Shown here piece after piece: positions 17,689 through 27,361 of a DNA stretch of 64,000 nucleotides. A model generated the notes under the pieces. The model was given only the letters and a program-made list of their open reading frames with translations. It searched no databases and had not been told where the DNA came from. This DNA is from Pelolinea submarina. GTDB taxonomy: Bacteria; Chloroflexota; Anaerolineae; Anaerolineales; Anaerolineaceae. The stretch spans positions 1,116,001 through 1,180,000 of the forward strand of contig NZ_AP018437.1 in NCBI RefSeq assembly GCF_003966975.1. Direction: 5' to 3'. A program made the position numbers and the translations under genes. Positions within the stretch are counted from its first letter, which is position 1, and every line of letters begins with the position of its first letter.

Positions 17689-19188
17689 ATGAATAACGCA
17701 GAGACTTATTTTCTTGGAATTGATTCCTCCACTACCGCAACCAAAGCCATTCTGATTGATAAGAGTGGAAAGATTCTGGGTGTGGCTGCCTCCGAATATG
17801 CCTATGAGACACCGCACCCATTGTGGAGCGAGCAGGATCCGCAATTATGGTGGACCGCGGCAGTAGCGAGCATCCGCCAGGTTGTAAAAGAGGCCGGGGT
17901 TGATCCTGCCAAAGTGGCAGGCATTGGCTTAACCGGCCAAATGCACGGGTTGGTGATCCTGGATCAAGACGGGCAAGTGCTGCGGCCGGCCATCCTGTGG
18001 AACGACCAGCGCACACAGCGGCAATGCGATGCCATACGCGAGGTGGTCGGCAAAGCGGAATTTATCCAGATCACCGGCAATGACGCCTTGACCGGGTTCA
18101 CCGCACCGAAGATCCTGTGGGTGCGGGATGAAGAACCGCAGATCTATGAAAAAATCCGGCATGTATTGCTGCCCAAAGATTATCTGCGCTTCAAACTGAC
18201 CGGCGATTATGCTGTCGATCGGGCCGGCGGGTCGGGCACGGTGTTGTTTGATTTGAAAAAACGGGATTGGTCGGATGACCTGATCCAACAATTGGGTATG
18301 CAACGGGACTGGTTCCCACCTACATTCGAAGGAACCGAGGTTACCGGTTCCCTGAGTAAGGCTGCGGCTGACGAAACCGGATTAAGGGCGGACATTCCGG
18401 TTTTTGGCGGGGGAGGCGATCAATCAGCCGCAGCGGTGGGGACCGGGGCAGTAGAGGAAGGCATCCTATCTATCAGCCTGGGTACCTCGGGGGTGGTCTT
18501 TGCAACGGCCGATTCTCCATTTATTGAAGAACTGGGACGGCTGCACGCTTTTTGCCATGCCGTTCCGGGCAAGTGGCACCTTATGGGTGTAATGCTCTCC
18601 GCTGCGGGCAGCCTGCGCTGGTTCCGCGAAACATTCTGCCCGGAGCTGAGCTACGACGAGATTGTTGCCCGGGCGATCCAAACGCCCAAAGGCAGTCAGG
18701 GCTTGTTGTTTATGCCCTACCTGACTGGTGAGCGCACACCTTACCCCGACCCTTTGGCGCGCGGCGGCTTTGTTGGAGCAACTGTGCGGCATACTTTTGC
18801 CGATTTCGCGCGTTCAGTGTTGGAGGGGGTGGCTTTTGGACTGCGGGATAGTTATGAGTTGATGCGCAGCGCCGGGTTGGGGCAAATTGACCACGTCCGC
18901 ATTACCGGCGGCGGCGCCAGGAATCCAAACTGGCTGCAAATTATCGCGGATATACTGGATACCAGCATCTTTACCGTGGATTCAAAAGAGGGTGCCGCGT
19001 TTGGGGCGGCGGTGCTGGCAGCTTCCGGTGCAGGCGCTTTTCCTTCGGTCGAGCAAGCTTGCCAAACGGTGATCCACCGGGTGGGCGAGGTAAAACCTTC
19101 CCAGGACGCCGCAAAATATAATGAGCTGTACGCCCGCTATCGCGAGCTTTACCCGGCTTTGAAAGATACATTCCATAAGCTGTCATAG
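17689..19188 (+). CDS. xylB: Xylulokinase
   Basis: A 499-residue FGGY-family kinase that phosphorylates D-xylulose to xylulose-5-phosphate for the pentose phosphate route. N-terminal ATPase motif GIDSSTTATKAILID, the substrate-region motif LTGQMHGLV, a catalytic Asp in GGGDQSAAAVGTG, and the adenosine-region RITGGGARNPNW are all visible; length is typical. The ATG directly follows the stop codon of the preceding gene, implying translational coupling. It ends the xylose operon at a bidirectional terminator. Confidence 0.95.
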   Translation: MNNAETYFLGIDSSTTATKAILIDKSGKILGVAASEYAYETPHPLWSEQDPQLWWTAAVASIRQVVKEAGVDPAKVAGIGLTGQMHGLVILDQDGQVLRPAILWNDQRTQRQCDAIREVVGKAEFIQITGNDALTGFTAPKILWVRDEEPQIYEKIRHVLLPKDYLRFKLTGDYAVDRAGGSGTVLFDLKKRDWSDDLIQQLGMQRDWFPPTFEGTEVTGSLSKAAADETGLRADIPVFGGGGDQSAAAVGTGAVEEGILSISLGTSGVVFATADSPFIEELGRLHAFCHAVPGKWHLMGVMLSAAGSLRWFRETFCPELSYDEIVARAIQTPKGSQGLLFMPYLTGERTPYPDPLARGGFVGATVRHTFADFARSVLEGVAFGLRDSYELMRSAGLGQIDHVRITGGGARNPNWLQIIADILDTSIFTVDSKEGAAFGAAVLAASGAGAFPSVEQACQTVIHRVGEVKPSQDAAKYNELYARYRELYPALKDTFHKLS

Positions 19189-19227
19189 ACAGCCGGCCGG
19201 AATTAAATCACAACTTGTTTTATGAAA

Positions 19228-19255
19228 AAATCCCGCAGCATTGCTGCGGGATTTT
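19228..19255 (+). terminator. Bidirectional terminator between xylB and uspA
   Basis: A GC-rich stem centred near 19241 (about 19228-19238 with 19245-19255) flanked by an A-run on the left and a T-run on the right, so it can stop transcription from both sides. It lies between two convergent genes. Confidence 0.9.
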
Positions 19256-19257
19256 CA

Positions 19258-19677
19258 TTATTTGACTGCCAGGACCGGAACGGTGGATAAGTTGATCACC
19301 TTCTGGATCTGGCTGCCGACCAGCAGCCCTTTTAAGCCGCCCACACCGAGTGTGCCCATAACGATCAGTTCGCAATTTTGACTGGTGGCTACGTTCATGA
19401 TGCTCTCAGCCGGCGGGCCAAACAACAATTCCGAATTGACCTCAACGTCTTTACCGATGAGTTCGCGGGCTTGCTGCAGCAGGATCTCACCTTCACGGGT
19501 TTTTTCGGTGATAAGGTTGTCGATGTAAGGCTTGCCCAGACCGGCGGGCATGGGTTCCAGCACACAGACCAGCACCAGTTCCGATGTAGGCTGCACGCGC
19601 GCCATATCACCGGCCACGCGCGCGGCTCGGCGGGAGTGGTCAGAACCATCGAAAGCAATCAAGATCTTTTTGAACAT
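19258..19677 (-). CDS. Universal stress protein, UspA family
   Basis: A 139-residue single-domain Usp protein. The N-terminus FKKILIAFDGSDHS and the C-terminal nucleotide-binding pattern GTLGVGGLKGLLVGS (G-2x-G-9x-G/S type) are characteristic and suggest an ATP-binding form. Such proteins help survival in stress and growth arrest; the exact partner is unknown. The start at 19677 is preferred because AAGAGGTG lies just upstream; the frame extends further but without a ribosome-binding site. Confidence 0.92.
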   Translation of the reverse strand: MFKKILIAFDGSDHSRRAARVAGDMARVQPTSELVLVCVLEPMPAGLGKPYIDNLITEKTREGEILLQQARELIGKDVEVNSELLFGPPAESIMNVATSQNCELIVMGTLGVGGLKGLLVGSQIQKVINLSTVPVLAVK

Positions 19678-20312
19678 ACGCACCTCTTTATTGAATTGGT
19701 AGTTGTCTATACTTTTAGTATAGATGTGGAATATTAAATCTTTATTGGAATTTATACAAAATCTATAAGTTGTGATTTCAATCATATCTACTGCCTGACA
19801 AATAACAGTTCTACTTATCCAGAAAATGACTGGATAAAGAAAATTACCAATCCTTTTTAAGCACCTTCTTTTTTTACCAAAAGAATTTCAGAAATGACTT
19901 CTTTAGGAAAATGCGAATAAAAGGTATTTTCTTAACTTAAGTAATCACAAACAGTCATCCTGCCTAATAGACTATTGTGAATACAACAATAACGGGCATA
20001 AATACGGCAATAATTTGTGGGATATTGTATAAAAGACACATAAATGGTAAAATACACACAGAAATACACATTGGGCGTTCAATAACAATGACTTCTATCA
20101 GGTTTACGGCAGACTAAAAGGGAATTAATGATATACAACGCGAAAAATGTTGTTGGCTTGATTCAAAAAACCTTTTCATTGAGTTTTGCTGTTTCCGATC
20201 GCGTTTTTTCAGGTAAGGGGGAGTTGGGGAAGAGTATCTCCGTTTTAAAGAATTTACAGGAATACCAGCTGATGATTGGCTGATTCGTTTTTAGGTCGAA
20301 GGAAGGTGAGCA
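19678..20312. other. Long AT-rich intergenic region before the second sugar locus
   Basis: This 635-base region separates divergent uspA and the DeoR-type gene. It contains a small palindrome at 19708-19724 in the uspA leader, AT-rich promoter-like sequence around 20015-20055 and a 51-codon open frame at 20128-20283 that resembles nothing I know. Both promoters and operators for the DeoR-type regulator are likely here, but I cannot place them with confidence. Confidence 0.4.
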
Positions 20313-21092
20313 ATGTATAGCGTTCAAAGGCAATCCAAAATTCTGGAACTTCTTGTGAAAAATGGTGAAGTTGAAGTCAGCGACCTTGCCGATAAATTCA
20401 CGGCTTCACGCGAAACAATCCGGCGCGATCTGCGTGAAATGGAAGCGTCGGGATTGTTGAAACGAACTCATGGCGGAGCGGTTCCAGTCGAGAAGAAATA
20501 TAGTGATGGTTATGAATACCCATTGCAGGCCAGGGGGCTTCAGCACTACGAGGAAAAGCAGCGCATTTGTAAAGAGACTGCGAGACTGGTGGAAGACGGA
20601 GATACGATTTTTATAGACAACAGTTCCACCACAATGAGCTTATTGAAATATCTCCCAAATGATTTCAAGATCACGATCATCACTAATTCCATACAAGTCT
20701 TATTAGAGGCAGGACTGTTGGAAAACAATAATATTGTCGTAATCAGTGTTGGTGGAATATTCAATCCCAAGAATTATTCTTTGACTGGGTTGTTATCTAA
20801 TAACTATGCCCGCAGCTTTTTTCCGGATAAATCAATCGTATCTTGCCGCGGAATTGATGAGAAAAGCGGGATAACCGATTCGAGCTTCCTCGAGATTGAA
20901 GTAAAAAGGAAGATGATCGACCAATCTAAGCAATTGATCGTTATGGCGGATTATTCAAAATTTGGCCAAACCGGTGCGGTTTACGTTGGCAAGTTAGAAG
21001 AAATTGATATCCTGATCACCGACTCCAAAGCTGATCCCGAAAAGCTGAAAATGTTCTCTGAATTCGATACACGGATCATTGTTGCTGAATAA
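20313..21092 (+). CDS. DeoR/GlpR family transcriptional regulator
   Basis: A 259-residue repressor with an N-terminal winged helix-turn-helix (residues 5-58, recognition helix in ASRETIRRDLREME, then the family hallmark LKRTHGGAV) and a C-terminal DeoR sensor domain that binds a phosphorylated sugar. The sensor contains IFIDNSSTTMSLLKYL and ITDSKADPEKL. It is the first gene of the second carbohydrate locus and presumably represses it until a sugar phosphate made by the kinase downstream accumulates. GGAAGGTGAG precedes the start. Confidence 0.93.
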   Translation: MYSVQRQSKILELLVKNGEVEVSDLADKFTASRETIRRDLREMEASGLLKRTHGGAVPVEKKYSDGYEYPLQARGLQHYEEKQRICKETARLVEDGDTIFIDNSSTTMSLLKYLPNDFKITIITNSIQVLLEAGLLENNNIVVISVGGIFNPKNYSLTGLLSNNYARSFFPDKSIVSCRGIDEKSGITDSSFLEIEVKRKMIDQSKQLIVMADYSKFGQTGAVYVGKLEEIDILITDSKADPEKLKMFSEFDTRIIVAE

Positions 21093-21104
21093 CGAGATGA
21101 AAAT

Positions 21105-22571
21105 ATGGGGCTGCCTTTTATGAGAATGTTAGCTTTTGATTTGGGTGCTTCCAGCGGAAAAATGTTTCTAGGCAACTTTAATGGCTCGAGACTTTCCATG
21201 GACGTCATCAGACGCTTCGAGAATCGTCCAACCTTTTTACGCAACGAAATCTTCTGGAATGTTCTGGATATTTATAACAATCTTGAGGAAGGCATTTCCA
21301 TAGCTTTGCAGAAGGAAAGGCAGATCAATAGTATCGGTTTTGATTCCTTTTCTAATGATTTTGGCTTTCTGGATAAAGATGGCTATTTCATTAACCAGGT
21401 GCATTGTTACCGCGATGAACGTACATATCGAAATGCGGATGCGATCTATGCACGCATGCCCAAAGATGTGATGCATAAACACAGCGGCAACCAGAATGCG
21501 CTTTTCGGCACATTGATGCAGCTGGCAACCATGCGATTGGAAAATCAAGGCTACTTATTAGAAGGATCGGGAAAGATGTTGTTTTTACCTGATCTTTTTT
21601 CTTATTTCCTTACCGGCGAGATCAACTCGGAATACACCATCTCCTCAGTCAGCCAGATGATGGATTTTTCTAAAGGAAATTGGTCTGCGGAGATCCTGGA
21701 TACATTTCAGATCCCCAGGACCTTGATGGCGGATATCGTCTCACCTGGAACACGGGTGGGCAAGGTTAACAAAACCCCCATCGAAGTTGTAGCAGTTTGT
21801 GAACACGATACAGCTTCTGCATTTCTATCCGCACCTATGGGTGAAGATGCCGTGATCATCAGCAGCGGAACCTGGTCGTTGGTGGGAGTTGAAACCCAAG
21901 CACATATCATTTCGGATTACACCTTCAGACATAATATCGCTAACGAGGGGGGGTACCCAGGCCATCATCGTATGCTGAAGAATGTTATGGGATTATGGCT
22001 GATCCAGGAATGTCAGCGTGCTTACGTTGACATTGGCCAGAATTTTTCAATTGAGACTTTGCTTGGAATGGCTGCGGATGAAACAGCTTTCCAATGCATG
22101 ATTAACCCGAATGACGAACGTTTCTTCTATCCGGGCGATATGCCGGAAAAGATCCGAGAATTTTGTGGCCAGCAAGGGCAACCCATCCCATCCACCCCAG
22201 GCCAGATCGTGCGTTGTGTGTTGGAAAGTCTGGCTCTGCAATATCGGCTGGTCATCGAAGAACTGGAGCAGTTGACGAACAGGTCGTATGGCAGCATCAA
22301 CATTGTCGGAGGTGGCAGCTATAACGTATTGTTAAACCAGTATGTTGCCAACGTTTCAGGGAAACCGGTCATTGCCGGCCCAGGTGAGGCAACTGCCATT
22401 GGCAATATTTTGGTACAGCTCATCTCGTTTGGAGAAATCGGATCGATTAAAGAGGGCCGTGTGATGCTCAAAGATTCCATTGAAATGAAGTATTACGAAC
22501 CGGAAAACCAGAATGCATGGAACAACCGCTTCGAAGAATATTTACAAATGATAGGAGAACAGGAGATTTAA
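21105..22571 (+). CDS. FGGY-family sugar kinase, rhamnulokinase-like
   Basis: A 488-residue carbohydrate kinase resembling RhaB. Visible are the N-terminal phosphate motif AFDLGASSGKMFLG, a region containing NQNALFGTLMQL, the ATPase loop SSGTWSLVGVE and the adenosine motif IVGGGSYNVLLNQY. Rhamnulokinases phosphorylate L-rhamnulose at O1, and a class II aldolase that could cleave the product lies downstream at 28646. No isomerase gene is seen, so the natural sugar is uncertain. The start could also be the ATG at 21120, which begins MRMLAFDLG; neither has a strong ribosome-binding site. Confidence 0.82.
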   Translation: MGLPFMRMLAFDLGASSGKMFLGNFNGSRLSMDVIRRFENRPTFLRNEIFWNVLDIYNNLEEGISIALQKERQINSIGFDSFSNDFGFLDKDGYFINQVHCYRDERTYRNADAIYARMPKDVMHKHSGNQNALFGTLMQLATMRLENQGYLLEGSGKMLFLPDLFSYFLTGEINSEYTISSVSQMMDFSKGNWSAEILDTFQIPRTLMADIVSPGTRVGKVNKTPIEVVAVCEHDTASAFLSAPMGEDAVIISSGTWSLVGVETQAHIISDYTFRHNIANEGGYPGHHRMLKNVMGLWLIQECQRAYVDIGQNFSIETLLGMAADETAFQCMINPNDERFFYPGDMPEKIREFCGQQGQPIPSTPGQIVRCVLESLALQYRLVIEELEQLTNRSYGSINIVGGGSYNVLLNQYVANVSGKPVIAGPGEATAIGNILVQLISFGEIGSIKEGRVMLKDSIEMKYYEPENQNAWNNRFEEYLQMIGEQEI

Positions 22572-22573
22572 AG

Positions 22574-23698
22574 ATGGAAGAGAAAAAGATCAACGTTGGG
22601 ATTGTGGGCCTTGGTTTTGGACGGGAGTTTATTCCGATCTATCAGAAACATCCGAATGGCGGCAAGGTCGCAATTTGCACACGCAATCCGGAAACCTTGA
22701 AAAGTGTCGGGGATCAATTTGGGATCCCTGAAGATCTGCGCTATACCGATTATTACGAGATGATCAAGAATGACGAATTGGACGCGATCCACATCGTTAC
22801 GCCAATCCTCGAGCATTTTCCCCAAACGATTGCAGCTTTGGAAGCTGGAAAACATACCGCCTGTACGGTTCCGATGGCCACCTCGGTTGAAGAATGCAAG
22901 AAGATCGTAGAAACCAGCGAGAAGGTTGGCAAGTATTACATGATGATGGAGACCTCCCTTTATACGCGAGAGTTCTTGTACGTGAAAGCCTTGCAGGATC
23001 AGGGCAAGTTCGGCCGTATTCAATTTGTACGCAGCGACCATATGCAGAATATGATGCTGAGCGGTTGGGGTGATTACTGGCGTGGTTTCCCGCCATTCTA
23101 TTACGGAACGCACGCGCTTTCACCGGTGATCGAACTGATCGGTAAAAGGCCAAAATCTGTCATCTGCCACGGTTCGGGGCATCTCAGCGCGGATAAAGCT
23201 GAGAAGTACAATTCACCCTGGGCAGTGGAGACTGCGACATTCACCTTCGAGGATACAGACGTGGTTGCTGAATCATCGCGCTGTCTCTTCGAAACCATCC
23301 GGCAGTGTCGTGAGTGCTTTGACCTTTACGGAACAGAGATGTCATTTGAGTGGGAATCGGTTATCGATGACGGCCATGTGATCTTCACAGGTATTGATGA
23401 TGCTGAAAAGATTGTATGCCCCGATACCGATGCTCTATTACCTGAACAGATCTCAGCTTTCACAAAGAGAGAGGCAATTTCGGATACTACTCAAGCTTCC
23501 TTCCGCCAGGGGATAGGCCATGGTGGTTCGCATCCTCACTTAGTGCATCAATTCCTTTCTGCGTTGGTTGAAGATCGCCAGCCTTCGGTTGACGCAAGAA
23601 CTTCGGCAACCATCACCTGTGCTGGGATCTGCGCGCACGAATCCGCCATGCAAGGCACTAAGCGCATTGAAATTCCGGATTTTGGATTCAAAAAATAA
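22574..23698 (+). CDS. Gfo/Idh/MocA family oxidoreductase, copy A
   Basis: A 374-residue NAD(P)-dependent oxidoreductase. The N-terminal Rossmann motif GIVGLGFGREF is clear and the C-terminal part has the usual alpha/beta substrate domain. In most family members an EKP motif near residue 95 supplies a catalytic Lys; here the site reads CTVPMAT and the lysine is missing. The gene follows the kinase stop by 2 bases with AGGAG upstream. It is a clear paralogue of the gene at 27489. It probably oxidises or reduces a sugar or polyol handled by the transporter between the two copies. Confidence 0.85.
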   Translation: MEEKKINVGIVGLGFGREFIPIYQKHPNGGKVAICTRNPETLKSVGDQFGIPEDLRYTDYYEMIKNDELDAIHIVTPILEHFPQTIAALEAGKHTACTVPMATSVEECKKIVETSEKVGKYYMMMETSLYTREFLYVKALQDQGKFGRIQFVRSDHMQNMMLSGWGDYWRGFPPFYYGTHALSPVIELIGKRPKSVICHGSGHLSADKAEKYNSPWAVETATFTFEDTDVVAESSRCLFETIRQCRECFDLYGTEMSFEWESVIDDGHVIFTGIDDAEKIVCPDTDALLPEQISAFTKREAISDTTQASFRQGIGHGGSHPHLVHQFLSALVEDRQPSVDARTSATITCAGICAHESAMQGTKRIEIPDFGFKK

Positions 23699-23722
23699 TT
23701 GGCCGTCCAAAAGGAAGAAGTA

Positions 23723-25225
23723 ATGAAAAATATTCTCCAAATGCAGGATATCTGCAAGTCATTTTCAGGGGTGGAAGTGCTGCATTCCGTAAACTTGGAC
23801 CTTTACGAAGGGGAGGTCCTTGCTTTGGTAGGGGAGAATGGCGCAGGGAAATCCACTCTGATGAAGATCTTGATGGGAATAGAACAGCCCAATGCAGGCA
23901 AGATCTTTCTGGGTGAAGAGGAAGTAAAGCTAGATAACCCCGCCAAGGCACTTGATTTGGGAATTGCCATGATCCATCAAGAGTTGGCTCCCATTCCTGA
24001 AATGACGGTTGAGGAGAATTTGTTCATTGGACGTGAGCTCAGCCACTTCGGGTTTGTGGATTCTCGCAAGCAAGCACAGTTAACCAAAGAGTGGCTGGGA
24101 AACTTGAATTTGCGGATTCCTCCGACCACCAAGATGCAGGATTTGAGCATTTCCCAGACCCAGATGGTCGAAATCACCAAAGCTATTTCTTACAATTCAA
24201 AGATCTTGATCATGGATGAACCTACTTCAGCCATCACCGAAGCGGAAGTACGGCATTTATTCGAAATCATCAACCTGCTTAAGAAAAATGGCATTTCCAT
24301 CATCTATATTTCGCACAAATTGCAGGAATTACCGTTCATCGCGGATCGCGTGCAGGTGATGCGGGACGGCCATATCATCAGCGTTGCGATAATGGCAGAA
24401 AAATCCGAGCGCCAGATCGTCCGCGATATGGTAGGTCGCGAAATTTCCAATATCTATCCCAAATGCGATAACAATATCACGGAACCGATCTTGGAGGTCA
24501 AGCACCTGAATAAAAAAGGTGAATTTGAAGATGTGACCTTCACACTGCATGCCGGAGAAAAATTGGGAATTGCTGGTTTGATGGGGGCTGGAAGGACCGA
24601 ACTGGTCAGTACAATTTTCTGTGTCAATCGACCCGATTCCGGAGAGGTTTGGGTGGATGGCGAGAAAGTGAATTTCCGCAAACCTTCAGATGCTATCAAG
24701 AAAAAGATCGCGCTGGTCCCTGAAGATAGGAAATTGATGGGCTTGAATCTGGCCATGAACGTTCAGGAAAACGCGACGATGTGTATTGACAAGAATATCG
24801 CGAAATTTTATTTCCTGAACAATCCGAAAGGGAGCTTGCTTGCCAAAGAGATGGTCAAGAAATTATCCATCAAAGCCCATTCAACGAAACAGGAAGTTGG
24901 AAATTTGTCTGGTGGGAACCAACAGAAAGTCGTACTGGCTAAATGGCTACTGACCGAACCGGATATTCTGTTATTTGACGAACCGACCAGGGGCATTGAT
25001 GTGGGTGCCAAGGCTGAAATTTTCGAATTGATCAATAACCTGGTGATGAATGGAAAAGCAGCGCTAATCATTTCGTCCGAAATGCAGGAATTGGTTGGAA
25101 TTGCCGACCGTGTGATTGTTATGTGCGAAGGGAAGATAACCGGGGAAGTCAAAGGCGAAGAAATCACACAAGAAAATATCATGGCTTTGGCTTCGCCCAA
25201 GAATAAGAACGGTTCAATAAATTGA
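23723..25225 (+). CDS. Sugar ABC transporter ATP-binding protein (CUT2)
   Basis: A 500-residue tandem ATPase of the RbsA type. Domain one has Walker A GENGAGKST, signature region LSISQTQMVEITKA and Walker B IMDEPTSAI. Domain two has the degenerate Walker A GLMGAGRTEL, signature LSGGNQQKV and a consensus Walker B LLFDEPTRGIDVG. The ATG at 23723 with AAGGAAGAAG upstream is preferred over an in-frame TTG at 23699. It powers the third CUT2 importer of this window, with the permease and binding protein just downstream. Confidence 0.93.
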   Translation: MKNILQMQDICKSFSGVEVLHSVNLDLYEGEVLALVGENGAGKSTLMKILMGIEQPNAGKIFLGEEEVKLDNPAKALDLGIAMIHQELAPIPEMTVEENLFIGRELSHFGFVDSRKQAQLTKEWLGNLNLRIPPTTKMQDLSISQTQMVEITKAISYNSKILIMDEPTSAITEAEVRHLFEIINLLKKNGISIIYISHKLQELPFIADRVQVMRDGHIISVAIMAEKSERQIVRDMVGREISNIYPKCDNNITEPILEVKHLNKKGEFEDVTFTLHAGEKLGIAGLMGAGRTELVSTIFCVNRPDSGEVWVDGEKVNFRKPSDAIKKKIALVPEDRKLMGLNLAMNVQENATMCIDKNIAKFYFLNNPKGSLLAKEMVKKLSIKAHSTKQEVGNLSGGNQQKVVLAKWLLTEPDILLFDEPTRGIDVGAKAEIFELINNLVMNGKAALIISSEMQELVGIADRVIVMCEGKITGEVKGEEITQENIMALASPKNKNGSIN

Positions 25226-25245
25226 AATCCTGGTAGGAGATTTAT

Positions 25246-26256
25246 ATGCAAAATCAAGAAAAAGACCAAAAACATAATACTGCCACAGAACAAAATGAGA
25301 AGGTGCCTTTCTATAAAAGCTCCCAATTTTGGAAGAGCACGGGCATTTTCTGGGCGTTGGTTATCTTAGTCATTATTATGGCGATTTCTCAACCTGCTTT
25401 CCTTACCAAACCAAACCTTATCAACATCCTTAAACAGGCTTCTATTACCGGTATCCTGGCTATCGGCCTGACCCTGGTTTTGTTGACCGGGGGCATTGAC
25501 CTGAGTGTGGGTTCGGTTCTAGCCGTTGCATGTATGGCAGCAGCCTTCCTCACCTCGGATGTTCAGGGTTTTCCGGTGATTGTGGGGTTCATTGCCGGGA
25601 TTGGTGTGGGTGCTATTTTTGGACTTGTGAATGGGTTCGGCATTGCATACATCGGGTTTGCACCTTTCATTATGACGATGGCTACCCTTAGCGCAGCGCG
25701 CGGTATTGCTCTGGTCTCGACTAACAACCGCCCCATCTTTAACCTGAGCCGCACGTTTATCGATGTGTCCAACTCGATCTACTTTGGCCTGCCTTCGCTG
25801 GTCTACTATTTCCTGATCGTGGCGGTTTTGGCGTATATCCTCACAAAAAAGACGGTCTTTGGAAAGTGGATCTACGCAGTTGGGGGCAACCAAATCGCTG
25901 CCAAATATTCCGGCATCAACGTGGAGAAAGTCAAGCTGATAATTTACATGATTATGGGCTCACTCTCTGGTTTGACCGGTGTTTTGATGGCTTCCCGTAT
26001 TACTTCGGGAAACCCGACAGTTGGTGAGGGCTATGAGCTGGATGCGATCGCAGCCTGTGTCATCGGTGGTGTCAGTATGTCCGGGGGCGCAGGTTCGGTG
26101 ATTGGCACAGTGATCGGAGTTCTTATTTTAGGTGTTATTTCCAATGGTTTTGATATTCTTGGGATTTCCTCCAACTACCAAAGAATTATGAAGGGGTTGG
26201 TGATCCTGCTGGCTGTCTTTATCGACATCCGTTCCAGAAGCAGGAAAAATAGTTAG
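25246..26256 (+). CDS. Sugar ABC transporter permease (CUT2)
   Basis: A 336-residue membrane protein of the RbsC family. After a charged cytoplasmic N-terminus of about 35 residues come eight to ten hydrophobic segments. The family motif reads GGIDLSVGSVLA, and the coupling region contains VIGGVSMSGGAGS; both are closer to RbsC than to the permeases of the first transporter. It is the single permease of this system and presumably works as a homodimer. Confidence 0.93.
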   Translation: MQNQEKDQKHNTATEQNEKVPFYKSSQFWKSTGIFWALVILVIIMAISQPAFLTKPNLINILKQASITGILAIGLTLVLLTGGIDLSVGSVLAVACMAAAFLTSDVQGFPVIVGFIAGIGVGAIFGLVNGFGIAYIGFAPFIMTMATLSAARGIALVSTNNRPIFNLSRTFIDVSNSIYFGLPSLVYYFLIVAVLAYILTKKTVFGKWIYAVGGNQIAAKYSGINVEKVKLIIYMIMGSLSGLTGVLMASRITSGNPTVGEGYELDAIAACVIGGVSMSGGAGSVIGTVIGVLILGVISNGFDILGISSNYQRIMKGLVILLAVFIDIRSRSRKNS

Positions 26257-26261
26257 GGTTA

Positions 26262-26285
26262 TCTCTGGTGAATCCGCGCCAGTGA
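26262..26285 (+). repeat. Imperfect hairpin element before the binding-protein gene
   Basis: A 6-bp stem with one G-T pair (26265-26270 with 26277-26282), loop AATCCG. Its sequence is almost the reverse complement of the hairpin at 27362-27391, so the two inverse copies flank the binding-protein gene. Confidence 0.5.
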
Positions 26286-26319
26286 AACAAAATAATAGTG
26301 ATAAATAAAGGAGAACCAC

Positions 26320-27336
26320 ATGAAGAGGATTACTTTTGTAACGATTCTGGTTTTGGTTGGGCTTATTGCTGCATGTGCACCCGCTGCTTCCGCACCGGCT
26401 GAAGAAGCACCTGCTGCTGAACAACCTGCAGCAGAAGAAGTTGCGCCTGCCGCTGAAGAAGCGGCTGTCCCCGTTCCCCCCAGCAAGAAAGTTGCCTGGG
26501 TCGCGTCCAATATCGCGAATGAGTTCACAACCGGCATGGCAGCCAATGCTGAATCCGTTGGTGCAGAACATGGTTGGGAAGTAACTGTATTCAACCCCGA
26601 TTCTGATCTGAGCAAACAGATTTCTCAGCTCGAAAATGCAGGTTCACAGGGCTATGCGGCTATCATCTTTGACCCGGTTGCCTATGATGGTATGACGGCA
26701 GTCGTTGAAGAATTGACTTCGAGCTACGACATTCCTGTGATCACCTTGCATGGTTCCTGCTCTGCCCAAGATTTGCTGACCGCGTTTGTGGCCATCAACA
26801 TTCAGGAAGGTGGACGTTTGAAGATGGAACAAGTTGCCAAAGATTTGAACGGAAAGGGCGACATTGCCATCATGACCGGTACCGAGGGTCAGACCACCGC
26901 CATCTTCATCACCGATGGTTATTATGAAGTGCTTCCCGAATATCCTGACATCAATGTCGTTTTCACCGGTGCAGGCAACTGGAACGCTGATGATGCCACC
27001 CCGCTGGCCGAGAACTGGTTATCCTCCGGCAAGAATCTGGATGCGATCGTTTGCAACAACGATGGTATGGCGCTGGGCGTGCGCGCAGTTCTGCAAGCTG
27101 CCGGCTTGACCGGGCAGATCAAGCTCTATGGTCTGGATGCAACTCCCGAAGGCCGCAAGGCCATTCGCGACGGCTCCATGAACGCCTCAATCTGGGTGGA
27201 TTCCCACGCAGAATTTGTGGCGGCATTTGACATCATCGATGCTTTCTATGCTGGTGAACCCTTCGAGAAGGAAGTTATGATCGCTCCCACCCTGGTTACC
27301 AAAGACAACATCGATGAGTTGTTCCCGAACGATTAG
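26320..27336 (+). CDS. Sugar ABC transporter substrate-binding lipoprotein
   Basis: A 338-residue type I binding protein. The lipobox LIAAC places the lipid-modified Cys at residue 19, followed by an Ala/Glu/Pro-rich linker to about residue 52. The mature domain starts VAWVASNIANEFT and carries NNDGMALGVRAVLQAAG in the second lobe and TLVTKDNIDELF at the C-terminus, as in ribose/rhamnose-type binding proteins. It delivers the unknown sugar to the permease just upstream. Placing the binding protein last in the transporter set differs from the other two systems here. Confidence 0.9.
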   Translation: MKRITFVTILVLVGLIAACAPAASAPAEEAPAAEQPAAEEVAPAAEEAAVPVPPSKKVAWVASNIANEFTTGMAANAESVGAEHGWEVTVFNPDSDLSKQISQLENAGSQGYAAIIFDPVAYDGMTAVVEELTSSYDIPVITLHGSCSAQDLLTAFVAINIQEGGRLKMEQVAKDLNGKGDIAIMTGTEGQTTAIFITDGYYEVLPEYPDINVVFTGAGNWNADDATPLAENWLSSGKNLDAIVCNNDGMALGVRAVLQAAGLTGQIKLYGLDATPEGRKAIRDGSMNASIWVDSHAEFVAAFDIIDAFYAGEPFEKEVMIAPTLVTKDNIDELFPND

Positions 27337-27361
27337 GCGTTCGGTCTTACAAATAACGCTT

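Noticed and set aside
20128..20283. A 51-codon open frame in the gap before the DeoR-type gene, starting MIYNAKNVVG
   Set aside because: It has a weak ribosome-binding site, no recognisable features and ends just upstream of the regulator; more likely leader sequence than a gene.
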